10,644 nucleotides of DNA from JBNJEM01 sp051745935 (GCA_051745935.1 JBNJEM010000239.1:1-10644); one strand, 5' to 3'; positions 1 through 6,508 are shown, numbered from the stretch's first letter. Program-made: numbers and translations. The notes: generated from the letters alone by a model not told the origin.

Positions 1-3000
1 AGAAAGGAACCAGCGGCGCCAGGGCGTTATACGAACGAGTGAACTGGCCCTCGGGAGTGCCGGTCAGGTCGAGGTCTCCCTCGGTCTTTTCACCGCCGTG
101 GCAGGAGACACAATGTGAGTCCAGTACCGGCTGCACGAGGATCGGGTAGCTGAAGGGCTTCGAGCCGTCCGGGCCCGGCGTGATCGCGGAGGGGTTATCG
201 CAGGTGGTCGCAGCGGATTGGATGACCGCCGGGGCCCGCGAGCGGGGTTCATGGCACCCCACGCAGCTACTCTGCTCGCCCGGCTGCAGGTAGGTCAGGC
301 TGCGCATTGTTTGAATCGCCATGCCTCGCTCATCCAATGCCTGGAAGGCGAGCGGAATGCCGGCCGGAGCTTCGAAGACGGCGGATCCGTCCGGCTTGAC
401 CGGCACGGTGCCCAGTACTTGTTTGCCGGGCGAGGCGTTGGCCAAGCCCACGCGGGGCGTGTTGATGTGAGGCGTGGTCTTCGGCAAAACCTGAAGGATG
501 CGAAGTGCCTTCACGGTATCGCGAGAATCGGACAGGCGCGGCCAGCTGGCATATACGTCCTGCAACAGGAACGTACCTGTTTCCGCGCGATCTTCCGCCA
601 GTACCGACGGCAGGACTGGCGGCCGGCGACGGGGACGCAGCGGCATGGGCCAGAGGCTGCCGATGTTGGTGTCGCGGTATAGCAGTTCCTTGTTGCCGAA
701 TCGGTCCACAAGATAAATGCCGAACATGTTCGGCCGATTGGCGGCGGGTTCACCAATCAGCGGTTCATAGCTGTAGGCGGCTAGGAACACGTCTTCGGAA
801 AGCGGGTATGGGGTGCGGTAGCAGTGGCCGGGCCAGCGCTTCTGTTCCTCGGGAACCACTGGCGGATCCTCCACGCCAGCCGGAGCGTGCCACCGTTGCA
901 CCGGCGCCTCGCTTTCCGGAAAGAGAGCGTCGGGGGTGAGCCGCGTGATGGGAGCCAGCCGGTCGATGCCGCGGTTCACATCGAGCCGGATGATCGAACC
1001 CGCCGTCATGGCATGGTGGGCGGCCGCCGTGGCCATCACGCGATTCGATCCGGGGATCGGCCGGGCTTCCCAAACGCCGACCGGGTTCAGCGTGTTGTTG
1101 CCGTAAAAGATTCGCGCGTCGCTGCCGTCCGGACGGACCGTCCATAATTGCTGGTAGTGGACCGCGTGTCGATCGACGTAGTCCCAGCGCGTGTAAACAA
1201 TTCGGCCATCGTTCAAAACGGCCGGGTCCCATTCGTGGGTTTCGTGAAAGGAGATCACCCGGATATTCGACCCGTCGCGCTCAGCCGTCGCCAGGGTATA
1301 AACCGGGCATGGCCCGCGCCCACAGCGGTGAAATCCGCCACGCCGCGTCGAAACAAACAGAAGCTTCCCGTTGGGTAGATAACGGGGCGCGAAATCATCG
1401 AACGGGCCGTCGGTCAACTGTCGCACGTTGGATCCGTCCGCCGACATCTCGTAAAGGTGATAGAACTGGTCACTGTTCGAGACCCACTCGGTCGCGTTCG
1501 CTTTGGTTTCACAGTAGGCGAAGAGGATTCGCTCGCCGTCCCAGGAGACGTCCAGATGGAGCGGACTTCCCATCGGCAGGCCGTGGTCGAGACGGCGAGC
1601 CCGCATGGATTGGCCCGGCGCGTCGAGCACGAAGATGCCGCCCCCCGGCCGCGCTCGCCGACCCCCGTATTGCGACAACTGGTGGCTGAATCCGCTCGGC
1701 ACCCGTTTCACGAAAACAAGAGGCCCAACGTGCGCCAGCGGATTGGCCAAAGCGATCCGGCGGCGGAGCTTATGGGTGCGTAGCCAAAGGGTCTCCCATG
1801 CCACCTCGCCGCGGTCGTCACCGTTCGACATCCCCTCGAATTCCTCTCGCACCGCCTCCCATTCCCCGCTCAGTTTCGCCGGTATCTCACCGGTTTCCGT
1901 CAGGGGCGCGATCAGCCGATCGCCTCGTTGGATCGTTTTTTCGATGGCCGCCCGCCAGCCGCGAGGTTCCCGCTCGGTGCCGATGCCGTCCTGCATCCGC
2001 CAGTCCCACTCGATCAGTTCCTGCTCGATCGACGCTCGCATGTTCGGCAGCACGGGCGGGGGAATGGCATCGGCGACCGGAGGACGGACGAGAGGGACAG
2101 GAATTTCTTCGCTGTCCAAAACGTATCGTAGCCTACTCCAGCGGACCGCCGTTTCTTCCCGATGGCCGCGGGTGACCAGCGTCAACTCGGCGTTTTCGGC
2201 CCTGTCCACGGGCTCGGACGCAAGTGTGACACGTTCCCCGTGTTGCACGGATTGAGCCGTTTCTTTTCCGGCCAGCGAAAGTTCGACCGTGGCGGAGCCG
2301 GGTTGTGGCAAGGACACGTCAGCCAAAACACGGATGGGGGCCGAGACATGCTTCACCGGGATTGTCCAACGAACTTCCTCTCCCTCCGCGACACCAACCG
2401 TCCACCGGCATCCGGGCTCCATGACGGCGACTTGCGGGCCCTCTTCCGCCGCGATGAGCGAGAAACCGCCGGCGGCCATGCCGCGCGGCGGCGCCGGTTC
2501 ATGGTCGAAAGTGACACTACTCTGTCCGAACAGCGGCGCCCGGGAATCTCGCTCCAGCCGGGCTTCGACCCAGTTGGCCATATCGCAACCGATCCCATCG
2601 CCGGCGTCGGTGGCGGTAAGCCGCAGTTCGCGAGCCCCGTTCAGCGGAATGTCGATGGACCGAGCCGGATCGCTGTCGGACATCGGCCCCGTCTCGAATT
2701 TGACCTGGCCGTCGACCGAGACGCGAAACACCACGCTGCCCTTGTTGCCGCCTTGCCACTGGACGCCGACCAGCGCGCGGAATCGGGCGTACTGGCCATG
2801 GAGTTGAACCGTGACGTGCCCGTTGGCATGATGGCCCAAACCGCGTTGATGAATGTTCTCGCCGATTTGCAGCGGTGCCCCGGCGCCGCCCGTTCGAGCG
2901 GCGGCCACGTCAAAGCCAAAGTCCCCCCAACCCTGTCGAATGTCCAATGGAATGCCGCTCTCGCGGTCGCTCAGGTACTCGACCTCGCCGGCGGCAAGCG

Positions 3001-3028
3001 GCGCGCTAAGACCCCATAACAAAACCAT
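1..3028 (-). CDS. HzsA-related secreted protein: NPCBM domain, beta-propeller, two CxxCH heme motifs (partial, 3' end off window)
   Basis: I translated the minus strand from 3028 to the left edge by hand and found about 1009 codons without a stop. Residues ~45-158 look like an NPCBM (novel putative carbohydrate-binding) domain, with GLGHHANG at 64-70, then GGNKGSVVFRVSVDG and a conserved tail around ANWVEARLE. A beta-sandwich-like stretch (~165-300) and a helical linker follow. From ~430 comes a TolB/PD40-like propeller: RVPSGFSHQLSQYGG near 451, LPNGKLLFVSTRRGG, and HETHEWDP at 595-602. Residues ~871-926 match the hydrazine synthase alpha-subunit middle-domain type (VLGTVPVKPDGSA...FQALDE...SLTYLQPGE), running into CVGCH at 922-926 (bases 251-265). 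A second heme motif, CVSCH, is at 973-977 (98-112). Both motifs predict covalent c-type heme outside the cytoplasm. True hydrazine synthase is not implied, because HzsA-like proteins are widespread in planctomycetes. The start is uncertain. ATG 3028 leaves only a 13-residue hydrophobic leader with no basic residue. The frame stays open upstream to ATG 3181 (51 more codons), which adds LPKSLGLWGIC and makes a much better signal peptide. Confidence 0.88.
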   Translation of the reverse strand, partial: MVLLWGLSAPLAAGEVEYLSDRESGIPLDIRQGWGDFGFDVAAARTGGAGAPLQIGENIHQRGLGHHANGHVTVQLHGQYARFRALVGVQWQGGNKGSVVFRVSVDGQVKFETGPMSDSDPARSIDIPLNGARELRLTATDAGDGIGCDMANWVEARLERDSRAPLFGQSSVTFDHEPAPPRGMAAGGFSLIAAEEGPQVAVMEPGCRWTVGVAEGEEVRWTIPVKHVSAPIRVLADVSLPQPGSATVELSLAGKETAQSVQHGERVTLASEPVDRAENAELTLVTRGHREETAVRWSRLRYVLDSEEIPVPLVRPPVADAIPPPVLPNMRASIEQELIEWDWRMQDGIGTEREPRGWRAAIEKTIQRGDRLIAPLTETGEIPAKLSGEWEAVREEFEGMSNGDDRGEVAWETLWLRTHKLRRRIALANPLAHVGPLVFVKRVPSGFSHQLSQYGGRRARPGGGIFVLDAPGQSMRARRLDHGLPMGSPLHLDVSWDGERILFAYCETKANATEWVSNSDQFYHLYEMSADGSNVRQLTDGPFDDFAPRYLPNGKLLFVSTRRGGFHRCGRGPCPVYTLATAERDGSNIRVISFHETHEWDPAVLNDGRIVYTRWDYVDRHAVHYQQLWTVRPDGSDARIFYGNNTLNPVGVWEARPIPGSNRVMATAAAHHAMTAGSIIRLDVNRGIDRLAPITRLTPDALFPESEAPVQRWHAPAGVEDPPVVPEEQKRWPGHCYRTPYPLSEDVFLAAYSYEPLIGEPAANRPNMFGIYLVDRFGNKELLYRDTNIGSLWPMPLRPRRRPPVLPSVLAEDRAETGTFLLQDVYASWPRLSDSRDTVKALRILQVLPKTTPHINTPRVGLANASPGKQVLGTVPVKPDGSAVFEAPAGIPLAFQALDERGMAIQTMRSLTYLQPGEQSSCVGCHEPRSRAPAVIQSAATTCDNPSAITPGPDGSKPFSYPILVQPVLDSHCVSCHGGEKTEGDLDLTGTPEGQFTRSYNALAPLVPF

Positions 3029-3090
3029 GCAGATGCCCCATAATCCAAGGGATTTTGGAAGCGAGAGTTCGGTTTTGTTACAGGCTGTAA
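3006..3090 (+). repeat. 85-nt dispersed repeat, copy A
   Basis: This stretch begins CTAAGACCCCATAACAAAAC and ends CAGGCTGTAA. By eye it aligns without gaps to the minus strand of 5031-5115, about 71 of 85 positions identical, and over its first 56 bases (from 3011) to 10463-10518, about 45 of 56 identical. It overlaps the 5' end of the HzsA-related gene. Read on the minus strand it contains the ATG at 3028 and codes for LPKSLGLWGICMVLLWG, the hydrophobic part of that protein's leader. The inner edge carries a short palindrome, TACAGCCTGTA. No coding function of its own is claimed. Confidence 0.8.
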
Positions 3091-3181
3091 AAAACAATCC
3101 GAGCCAGGGAATTGCCAGCCATGACCAGAGATTGACCAGCTTCAGATAACCTGATCTCGGCGGACATTGAGTTGCGACCAT

Positions 3182-3546
3182 TTTGCATCCCGACATGAAA
3201 CGTGATTCCCGCTCCCGAAACTCCCAAGGGACCATTTCCCAAGAACGTTACTTCACATGGCTGAAGTGTTACAAAAACCGTAGCCGTTCACGGGTGCCGC
3301 TACATGACCTGGACACGCAAGGCCCGCATGGATGCCACGGGCTTGTCCCGTGGTGGTTCACGTTCGCCGCTACAAACCGGCCAGACACACCACTCCTGGC
3401 CGTCGGTAGCGTGGAACGTAACGGACCACGGGACAAGCCCGTGGCATTTGCACCTCGAAAAGCCTTTCCTCAATATGTGCAACGGACGCGCGAACGTCCG
3501 CGGACATCAGTCTCCTGCCCGTGAACGGTTACCAAAGACCTTCCCC
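3182..3546. other. Intergenic spacer dominated by a REPIN-like element
   Basis: No supportable protein gene was found here. The open frames that cross it derive their translations from palindromic repeat DNA and lack family resemblance. Up to about 3279 the sequence is unremarkable apart from being the possible upstream extension of the minus-strand HzsA-related reading frame. From 3280 it consists of the REP-like arm and its inverted partner, annotated separately. From about 3448 to 3546 I see nothing recognisable. Confidence 0.5.
3280..3447 (+). repeat. REPIN-like element: REP-family arm plus inverted second arm
   Basis: The left part, from GTAGCCGTTCACGGGTGCCG, is shared with 6276-6365 and 10565-10644. 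It contains a perfect 7-bp hairpin, CCACGGG (3335-3341), loop CTTGT, CCCGTGG (3347-3353). The 23 bases at 3332-3354 recur as an exact reverse complement at 3425-3447. Between these arms lie an imperfectly matching stretch and an inner 7-bp inverted pair, CGGCCAG and CTGGCCG. The whole of 3332-3447 could therefore fold into one long hairpin, or each arm into its own small one. This architecture matches REPINs (two REP sequences in inverted orientation), non-autonomous elements mobilised by RAYT transposases. No RAYT is present in this window. Confidence 0.75.
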
Positions 3547-3674
3547 TCCCCGAATCTTCCCGTCTTCAAATTTTCCTGTCTATAAATTTTCCTGTCTATA
3601 AATTTTCCTGTCTTCAAATTTTCCTGTCTTAAAACCTTCCTGTCTTTGAATCTTCCTGTCTTTGAATCTTCCTG
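3547..3674. repeat. Tandem repeat, 16-bp unit, seven good copies plus one degenerate copy
   Basis: Seven consecutive 16-bp units run from 3563 to 3674: TCTTCAAATTTTCCTG (3563 and 3611), TCTATAAATTTTCCTG (3579 and 3595), TCTTAAAACCTTCCTG (3627) and TCTTTGAATCTTCCTG (3643 and 3659). A degenerate unit precedes them at 3547-3562, and a broken one starts at 3675. The array is AT-rich against a GC-rich background. Because 16 is not a multiple of three, any translation cycles through frames, so apparent peptides such as RQENLKTGKF are artefacts. There are no unique spacers, so it is not a CRISPR array. It lies about 210 bases beyond the stop of the DksA-like gene. Confidence 0.93.
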
Positions 3675-3784
3675 TCTTTGCTTACCGTGCAAAGTGTAAA
3701 AACAGGGGCTCGGTGGAAGTCCCGGAGTGGAGCTGGCGGCAATCCGTTTCTGGAAGTCCTGGACGGTTTCGGCGGTCGGTTCGA

Positions 3785-3816
3785 CAGGAAGATTTTGGGA
3801 CAGGAAAAACGTGTTT
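3785..3816. repeat. Inverted partial copy of the 16-bp repeat unit
   Basis: CAGGAAGATTTTGGGA at 3785-3800 is closely similar to the reverse complement of the upstream units (CAGGAAGATTCAAAGA). It is followed directly by a second unit start, CAGGAAAA, at 3801. The inverted orientation relative to 3563-3674 could pair across the ~110-base interval. Only one clear inverted unit is present, so its boundaries are approximate. Confidence 0.55.
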
Positions 3817-3883
3817 GGGAAGATGGTGCTGTTTCGGAGAATTTCCGGAAGCATGCGCGGCGGGCCTCCGGTCCAATCGAGCC

Positions 3884-4231
3884 TCAGCGGCCGAGGCGGG
3901 CGTTGCACGTGACACAAAAGGGCGCCTCGGGGGCGAATTCGAGACGCTGCGGCGCGATGGCCGCCCCACACTCCAGGCAAACGCCGTACGTGCCTTCCTG
4001 GACCCGTTGCAGTGCGGCTCGGATGCTTGCGAGTTGAGACTCCAGCTTCCGCCGAGCGTGCAAAGCCACCTGCTGCTGTTGATAGGCGTCGATGTATGTA
4101 AGCCGGCCGACCGCGGAGTTCATCACGGGACCGTCCGCCGCCCCTTCGGTGGCTTCCAGCCGCTCAATGGTCTCGGTCTCGAGCTCCTTGAGGATGGATT
4201 TCGCCTCGGCAAGTGAATCGCGATCAGACAT
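3884..4231 (-). CDS. DksA/TraR C4-type zinc-finger protein
   Basis: This encodes 115 residues. The N-terminal two-thirds is charged and predicted to be helical (a coiled coil from about 5 to 80, interrupted near GPVMNSAVGRLTYID). It ends in a four-cysteine zinc finger: CLEC at 85-88 and CVTC at 106-109, with the GTYGVCLECGAAI...RLEF...CVTC pattern typical of the family. DksA-family proteins bind the RNA polymerase secondary channel and tune transcription in the stringent response. The shorter planctomycete paralogues of this type have no assigned role, and I do not give a symbol. The start at 4231 is chosen because GAAAGGAG lies seven bases upstream. The frame extends to 4546, but that part overlaps the methyltransferase gene out of frame. 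The gene begins 37 bases after the methyltransferase stop, so co-transcription is likely. Confidence 0.9.
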   Translation of the reverse strand: MSDRDSLAEAKSILKELETETIERLEATEGAADGPVMNSAVGRLTYIDAYQQQQVALHARRKLESQLASIRAALQRVQEGTYGVCLECGAAIAPQRLEFAPEAPFCVTCNARLGR

Positions 4232-4238
4232 GTTATTA

Positions 4239-4246
4239 CTCCTTTC
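4239..4246 (-). promoter_or_regulatory. Ribosome binding site of the DksA-like gene
   Basis: On the minus strand this reads GAAAGGAG, followed by a seven-base spacer (TAATAAC) and ATG at 4231. It decides the start in favour of the 115-residue protein over the 220-codon open frame beginning at 4546. Confidence 0.85.
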
Positions 4247-4268
4247 ACGTAGGGGGCGAGCCGCGGCA

Positions 4269-5015
4269 TTACGTCGCGAACCGCCTTTCCTGGTTGGGCG
4301 TCCTCGCCAGAAGGATATAATTGGTTTCCGGTTGGCGCAGACACGGGTTCTCGAAACGAACCGGGACCAGCTCCGTCGTTTCGAAGGTCGCTTCGACCTT
4401 GTCCAAAAACGCTTTACTGGGGGGCGTTGCGCACCAGAGCGCGAAAACGCCTCCCGGCGAGAGATGTTTTGGAATCGCCGCGAGCCCCGTTGATTCGTAG
4501 AACGCTGCGTGGCTACCGTGCCAAAGCCGGTCGGGAGAATCGTCAATATCGATCAGAATGGCGTCGTACCGCGATACCGGATCCCGGGCGAGAAAGGCAA
4601 AAAAATCGCCCGTCACGACCTCCAGTCTGGGGTCGAAATGGAATTCCTCGGACCAGGGCAGAATCCCCGACCGATGCCACTCCACCACGGGCGCCAGACG
4701 TTCAATCACGGTCAACTCTCGAATCCGCGGATCCGCCAAGGCGGTCTGGGTGGTGAATCCGAATCCCAATCCCCCAATCAGAACGTTTAGCTCCTGGTTG
4801 GGCAGCAGCGCCAGCGCCCGTTCGGCCAAAGCGCATTCCGATACGGCAACCGCACTGGACATCATGAGTTTCCCATCCACGGTCATCTCAAAGACGTCGC
4901 GTTCCAGCGCCATCGACCATCTCTTGCGAAGCATGACTGTTCCCATGTCAGTGTCCGAATCGTGAAGAATACGGAAACTGTCCACGAAACTCTTCGGTTG
5001 GTTACTGGCCGCCAT
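4269..5015 (-). CDS. Spermidine synthase-like / class I SAM-dependent methyltransferase-fold protein
   Basis: This encodes 248 residues with no signal peptide, so it is probably cytoplasmic. Residues ~25-60 resemble the N-terminal strands of polyamine-synthase-like proteins (MALERDVFEMTVDGKLMMSS). The Rossmann nucleotide-binding motif is LIGGLGFGFT at 79-88, with the acidic end of strand 2 at VIER (E105). VVTGDFF (133-139) and YDAILIDIDDSPD (150-162) form the later strands. In genuine spermidine synthases the last of these is a DSSDPxGPA-like loop carrying the catalytic aspartate. Here it is DIDDSPDRLW, so polyamine specificity is doubtful and the substrate is unknown. The start at 5015 has AGGGG nine bases upstream (5025-5029). 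The DksA-like gene follows 37 bases downstream on the same strand. Repeat copy B lies immediately upstream, starting 15 bases before the ATG, so any promoter must lie in or beyond it. Confidence 0.85.
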   Translation of the reverse strand: MAASNQPKSFVDSFRILHDSDTDMGTVMLRKRWSMALERDVFEMTVDGKLMMSSAVAVSECALAERALALLPNQELNVLIGGLGFGFTTQTALADPRIRELTVIERLAPVVEWHRSGILPWSEEFHFDPRLEVVTGDFFAFLARDPVSRYDAILIDIDDSPDRLWHGSHAAFYESTGLAAIPKHLSPGGVFALWCATPPSKAFLDKVEATFETTELVPVRFENPCLRQPETNYILLARTPNQERRFAT

Positions 5016-5030
5016 TCCAACGTTCCCCTG

Positions 5031-5115
5031 TTACAGCCCCTAATAAAACCGAGCTCTTGGTTCCAAACCCCCTTGGATTACGGGACATCTGCGTGGTCTT
5101 GTCATGGGTTCTTAG
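5031..5115 (-). repeat. 85-nt dispersed repeat, copy B
   Basis: The minus strand of this stretch aligns without gaps to copy A at 3006-3090, with about 14 mismatches in 85 by eye. It ends 15 bases upstream of the methyltransferase-like start codon. It lies in the opposite orientation to copy A relative to the downstream minus-strand gene. On the plus strand it would encode KTELLVPNPLGLRDICVVLSW, recognisably parallel to the leader encoded by copy A, but with no gene attached. Confidence 0.8.
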
Positions 5116-5181
5116 ATGTTCGTGCTCGCGTCCTCGGATCCAAACGGCCGGCCGCCGCCGGGGTAATTGAGATAATGACCG

Positions 5182-5274
5182 GTGGAATCCGTTGAAGTTC
5201 ATGACATCATTTACTTCGAATCGAAAGAGTTAGCGGTGGCCAAAGCCGAAGAACTGAAAAACATCTTACGTTAG
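5182..5274 (+). CDS. Possible 30-residue small protein or gene remnant
   Basis: From GTG 5182 the frame reads (M/V)ESVEVHDIIYFESKELAVAKAEELKNILR and stops at TAG 5272-5274. The composition is that of a folded protein (a beta-like VEVHDIIYF followed by an amphipathic helix KELAVAKAEELKNIL). This stands out against the Arg/Pro/Ser-rich shadow frames around it. In-frame stops lie directly upstream (5173-5178), so it cannot be longer at the N-terminus as the sequence stands. The ribosome binding site is weak. It may be a real short protein or the surviving C-terminal end of a decayed gene. I do not recognise a family. Confidence 0.35.
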   Translation: MESVEVHDIIYFESKELAVAKAEELKNILR

Positions 5275-5277
5275 AGC

Positions 5278-5315
5278 GACGCGACAAGCAATGAAGGAAT
5301 TGGCATTGTCGCGTC
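5278..5315 (+). terminator. 10-bp perfect inverted repeat after the small ORF (possible terminator)
   Basis: GACGCGACAA (5278-5287) and TTGTCGCGTC (5306-5315) are perfect reverse complements separated by 18 bases. The left arm starts three bases after the TAG of the 30-codon ORF. No T-tract follows, so it is not a canonical intrinsic terminator. It could stabilise an RNA 3' end. An alternative CAATG/CATTG pairing inside the loop competes with part of the stem. Confidence 0.4.
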
Positions 5316-5650
5316 CCTGCCCGCATCCGCCGCCGGTGGATTGAGGGGGCGGTTCCGTCACCAGGAGAGACTCGATTGCCGCTGGTCATCGGCGTGCACG
5401 GAAGTGTTACGCACGGCCGAGAACCGAACGCCGGAGTTGTCCCGTTCCGCGTGTTCGGCGTCCCATTTGGACTGAAACAACATGGCTTGATGGCCCGTTT
5501 GGCCGCAGGTCGCTATAGCGGTGAGAGGCGTGGTTTTGAGGGTTCGCAAACCGACGGCCACGGTTTTGCGATGTCCCCCTTAGCTGACCTTGAGCGGCGT
5601 GGTTTCGTCCTCCCCATACGGTGGGAGCGCTACTGCAAGGAATTCCGGGA
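5316..5650. other. Intergenic stretch with no supportable gene
   Basis: Several open frames cross this stretch on both strands, including a plus-strand TTG-started frame at 5376 with AGGAG eight bases upstream. It runs antisense into the 71-residue gene, and its translation resembles no family I know. A loosely repeated motif, GGCGTGGTTTTG (5529-5540) and GGCGTGGTTTCG (5597-5608), is visible but too short to define an element. Confidence 0.4.
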
Positions 5651-5866
5651 CTATTGGTCTCTGGCTGAGTTGTATTCGAGGGAAACGACCAATGGCGGTT
5701 CGACAACGGCCCATGAGTCGTCTTCCCCTCCAACAATCACACGTCTGGGCGTCACCGCCACGAAGTCGGGATGGGGAACCTGCAACGCGCGGCCATCGGC
5801 CAAGCGAATCACGAATGGCTCGAATGGCTGTTTATGAAGGGCCTTCCGGATACCACCAATATCCAT
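5651..5866 (-). CDS. Small conserved planctomycete-type hypothetical protein (71 aa)
   Basis: This encodes MDIGGIRKALHKQPFEPFV..., continuing IRLADGRALQVPHPDFVAVTPRRVIV. The pattern of a short helix, then PFxPFxIxLxDGRxxxVPHPxFxxxxP, then a hydrophobic strand and an acidic turn (GGEDD) before a final strand (SWAVVEPPLVVSLE), matches small hypothetical proteins I recall as common in planctomycete genomes. Their function is not known. The start at 5866 is set by AAAAGGAG six bases upstream. The frame continues to 6256, but the upstream translation is Arg/Ser-rich and unlike protein. There is no signal peptide or zinc-binding pattern. The gene stands alone, facing away from the 691-residue gene. 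Confidence 0.75.
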   Translation of the reverse strand: MDIGGIRKALHKQPFEPFVIRLADGRALQVPHPDFVAVTPRRVIVGGEDDSWAVVEPPLVVSLEYNSARDQ

Positions 5867-5872
5867 TCCGAA

Positions 5873-5880
5873 CTCCTTTT
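5873..5880 (-). promoter_or_regulatory. Ribosome binding site of the 71-aa gene
   Basis: The minus strand reads AAAAGGAG, then six bases (TTCGGA), then ATG at 5866. This strong Shine-Dalgarno match fixes the start of the small protein and rejects the longer in-frame extension to 6256. Confidence 0.8.
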
Positions 5881-6175
5881 TCAACACACCGAACAGCCTG
5901 ACTCCCGCTTCATTGGAACTCGCTACACCGGTCGCGGATGACGTTGTCCGCCGCGAGTCCGACCAACGGGAGGACGGCTTGCGTCGGGCAGCTTTCCACC
6001 CGGAAAAATCCAACCGCCTGAAATATATTTTGAGTGTACCCCTCTCGGGTATTCTAGGCGAGTGGAAGACAAGAGGGCACCCTGACCGGGCCAAGCAAAA
6101 AGAGGGGACAAGAAGCCCTCCAGTTCGGTATCCGTTTAGCCCTGCGCAGTGCAACAATCGCCCGCAGCCACTTAT

Positions 6176-6210
6176 GACGAGCTTGCCTGATGGGGGAACA
6201 AGGCTCGTCA
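6176..6210. repeat. 8-bp perfect inverted repeat
   Basis: TGACGAGC (6176-6183) is repeated as GCTCGTCA (6203-6210), with a 19-base loop whose edges could add a G-T and an A-T pair. No T-tract follows on either strand. It may be an RNA hairpin or an operator-like palindrome, and chance is possible at this length. Confidence 0.35.
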
Positions 6211-6275
6211 GATACTGCCATGTCCAACGACCTCCGTTTCGTGCCTGGGAAAACAACGGGCCATTTCCGAAAATG

Positions 6276-6365
6276 GTAGGCGTTCACGGGTGCCGCTACA
6301 CGGCCTGGACACTGGAGCCCGAATGGATGCCACGGGGTTGTCCCGTGGTGCTTCACGCTCGCCCT
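6276..6365 (+). repeat. Solitary REP-like repeat copy
   Basis: GTAGGCGTTCACGGGTGCCG and the following ~65 bases match the left arm of the element at 3280, including the hairpin CCACGGG (6330-6336), loop GTTGT, CCCGTGG (6342-6348). The loop differs at one base from copy 1 while the stem is intact. The inverted second arm present at 3425-3447 is missing here, so this is a single REP-like unit. Confidence 0.75.
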
Positions 6366-6508
6366 GCGAACAGCGGTTCAAGGCAACAGTGTGGCAGGCT
6401 CTTGGAAGCTGAGGACATGTGAATTCGTGAAAAGACTTGACCTGGCTCCGCGAGTATTCCATACAATGCAAAATGTGTAACCCTTTAGCCGTCTGAAGTA
6501 GAATCCTA

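Noticed and set aside
218..3019. Plus-strand open frames of 100-285 codons across the left third, including 2162-3019
   Set aside because: The minus strand carries one continuous frame with NPCBM, propeller and CxxCH signatures. The plus frames have no family resemblance and are its antisense shadows.
1..3028. True hydrazine synthase alpha subunit (anammox)
   Set aside because: An NPCBM domain is present, no hzsB or hzsC neighbour is seen, and HzsA-like domains are common in non-anammox planctomycetes.
3547..3674. CRISPR array
   Set aside because: Units are directly adjacent with no unique spacers, the unit is only 16 bp, and no cas gene is near.
3507..3980. Minus-strand 157-codon frame with repeated RQENLKTGKF-like peptides
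   Set aside because: The peptide repeats come from translating the 16-bp tandem array through rotating frames. The remainder overlaps the DksA-like gene out of frame.
5376..5837. Plus-strand 153-codon frame starting at TTG with AGGAG upstream
   Set aside because: It uses a rare start, is antisense to the convincing 71-aa gene over its last third, and has no recognisable domain or protein-like patterning.
5651..6256. Full 201-codon minus frame as one protein
   Set aside because: Only the last 71 residues look like protein and they have their own strong ribosome binding site. The upstream part is Arg/Ser-rich spacer translation.
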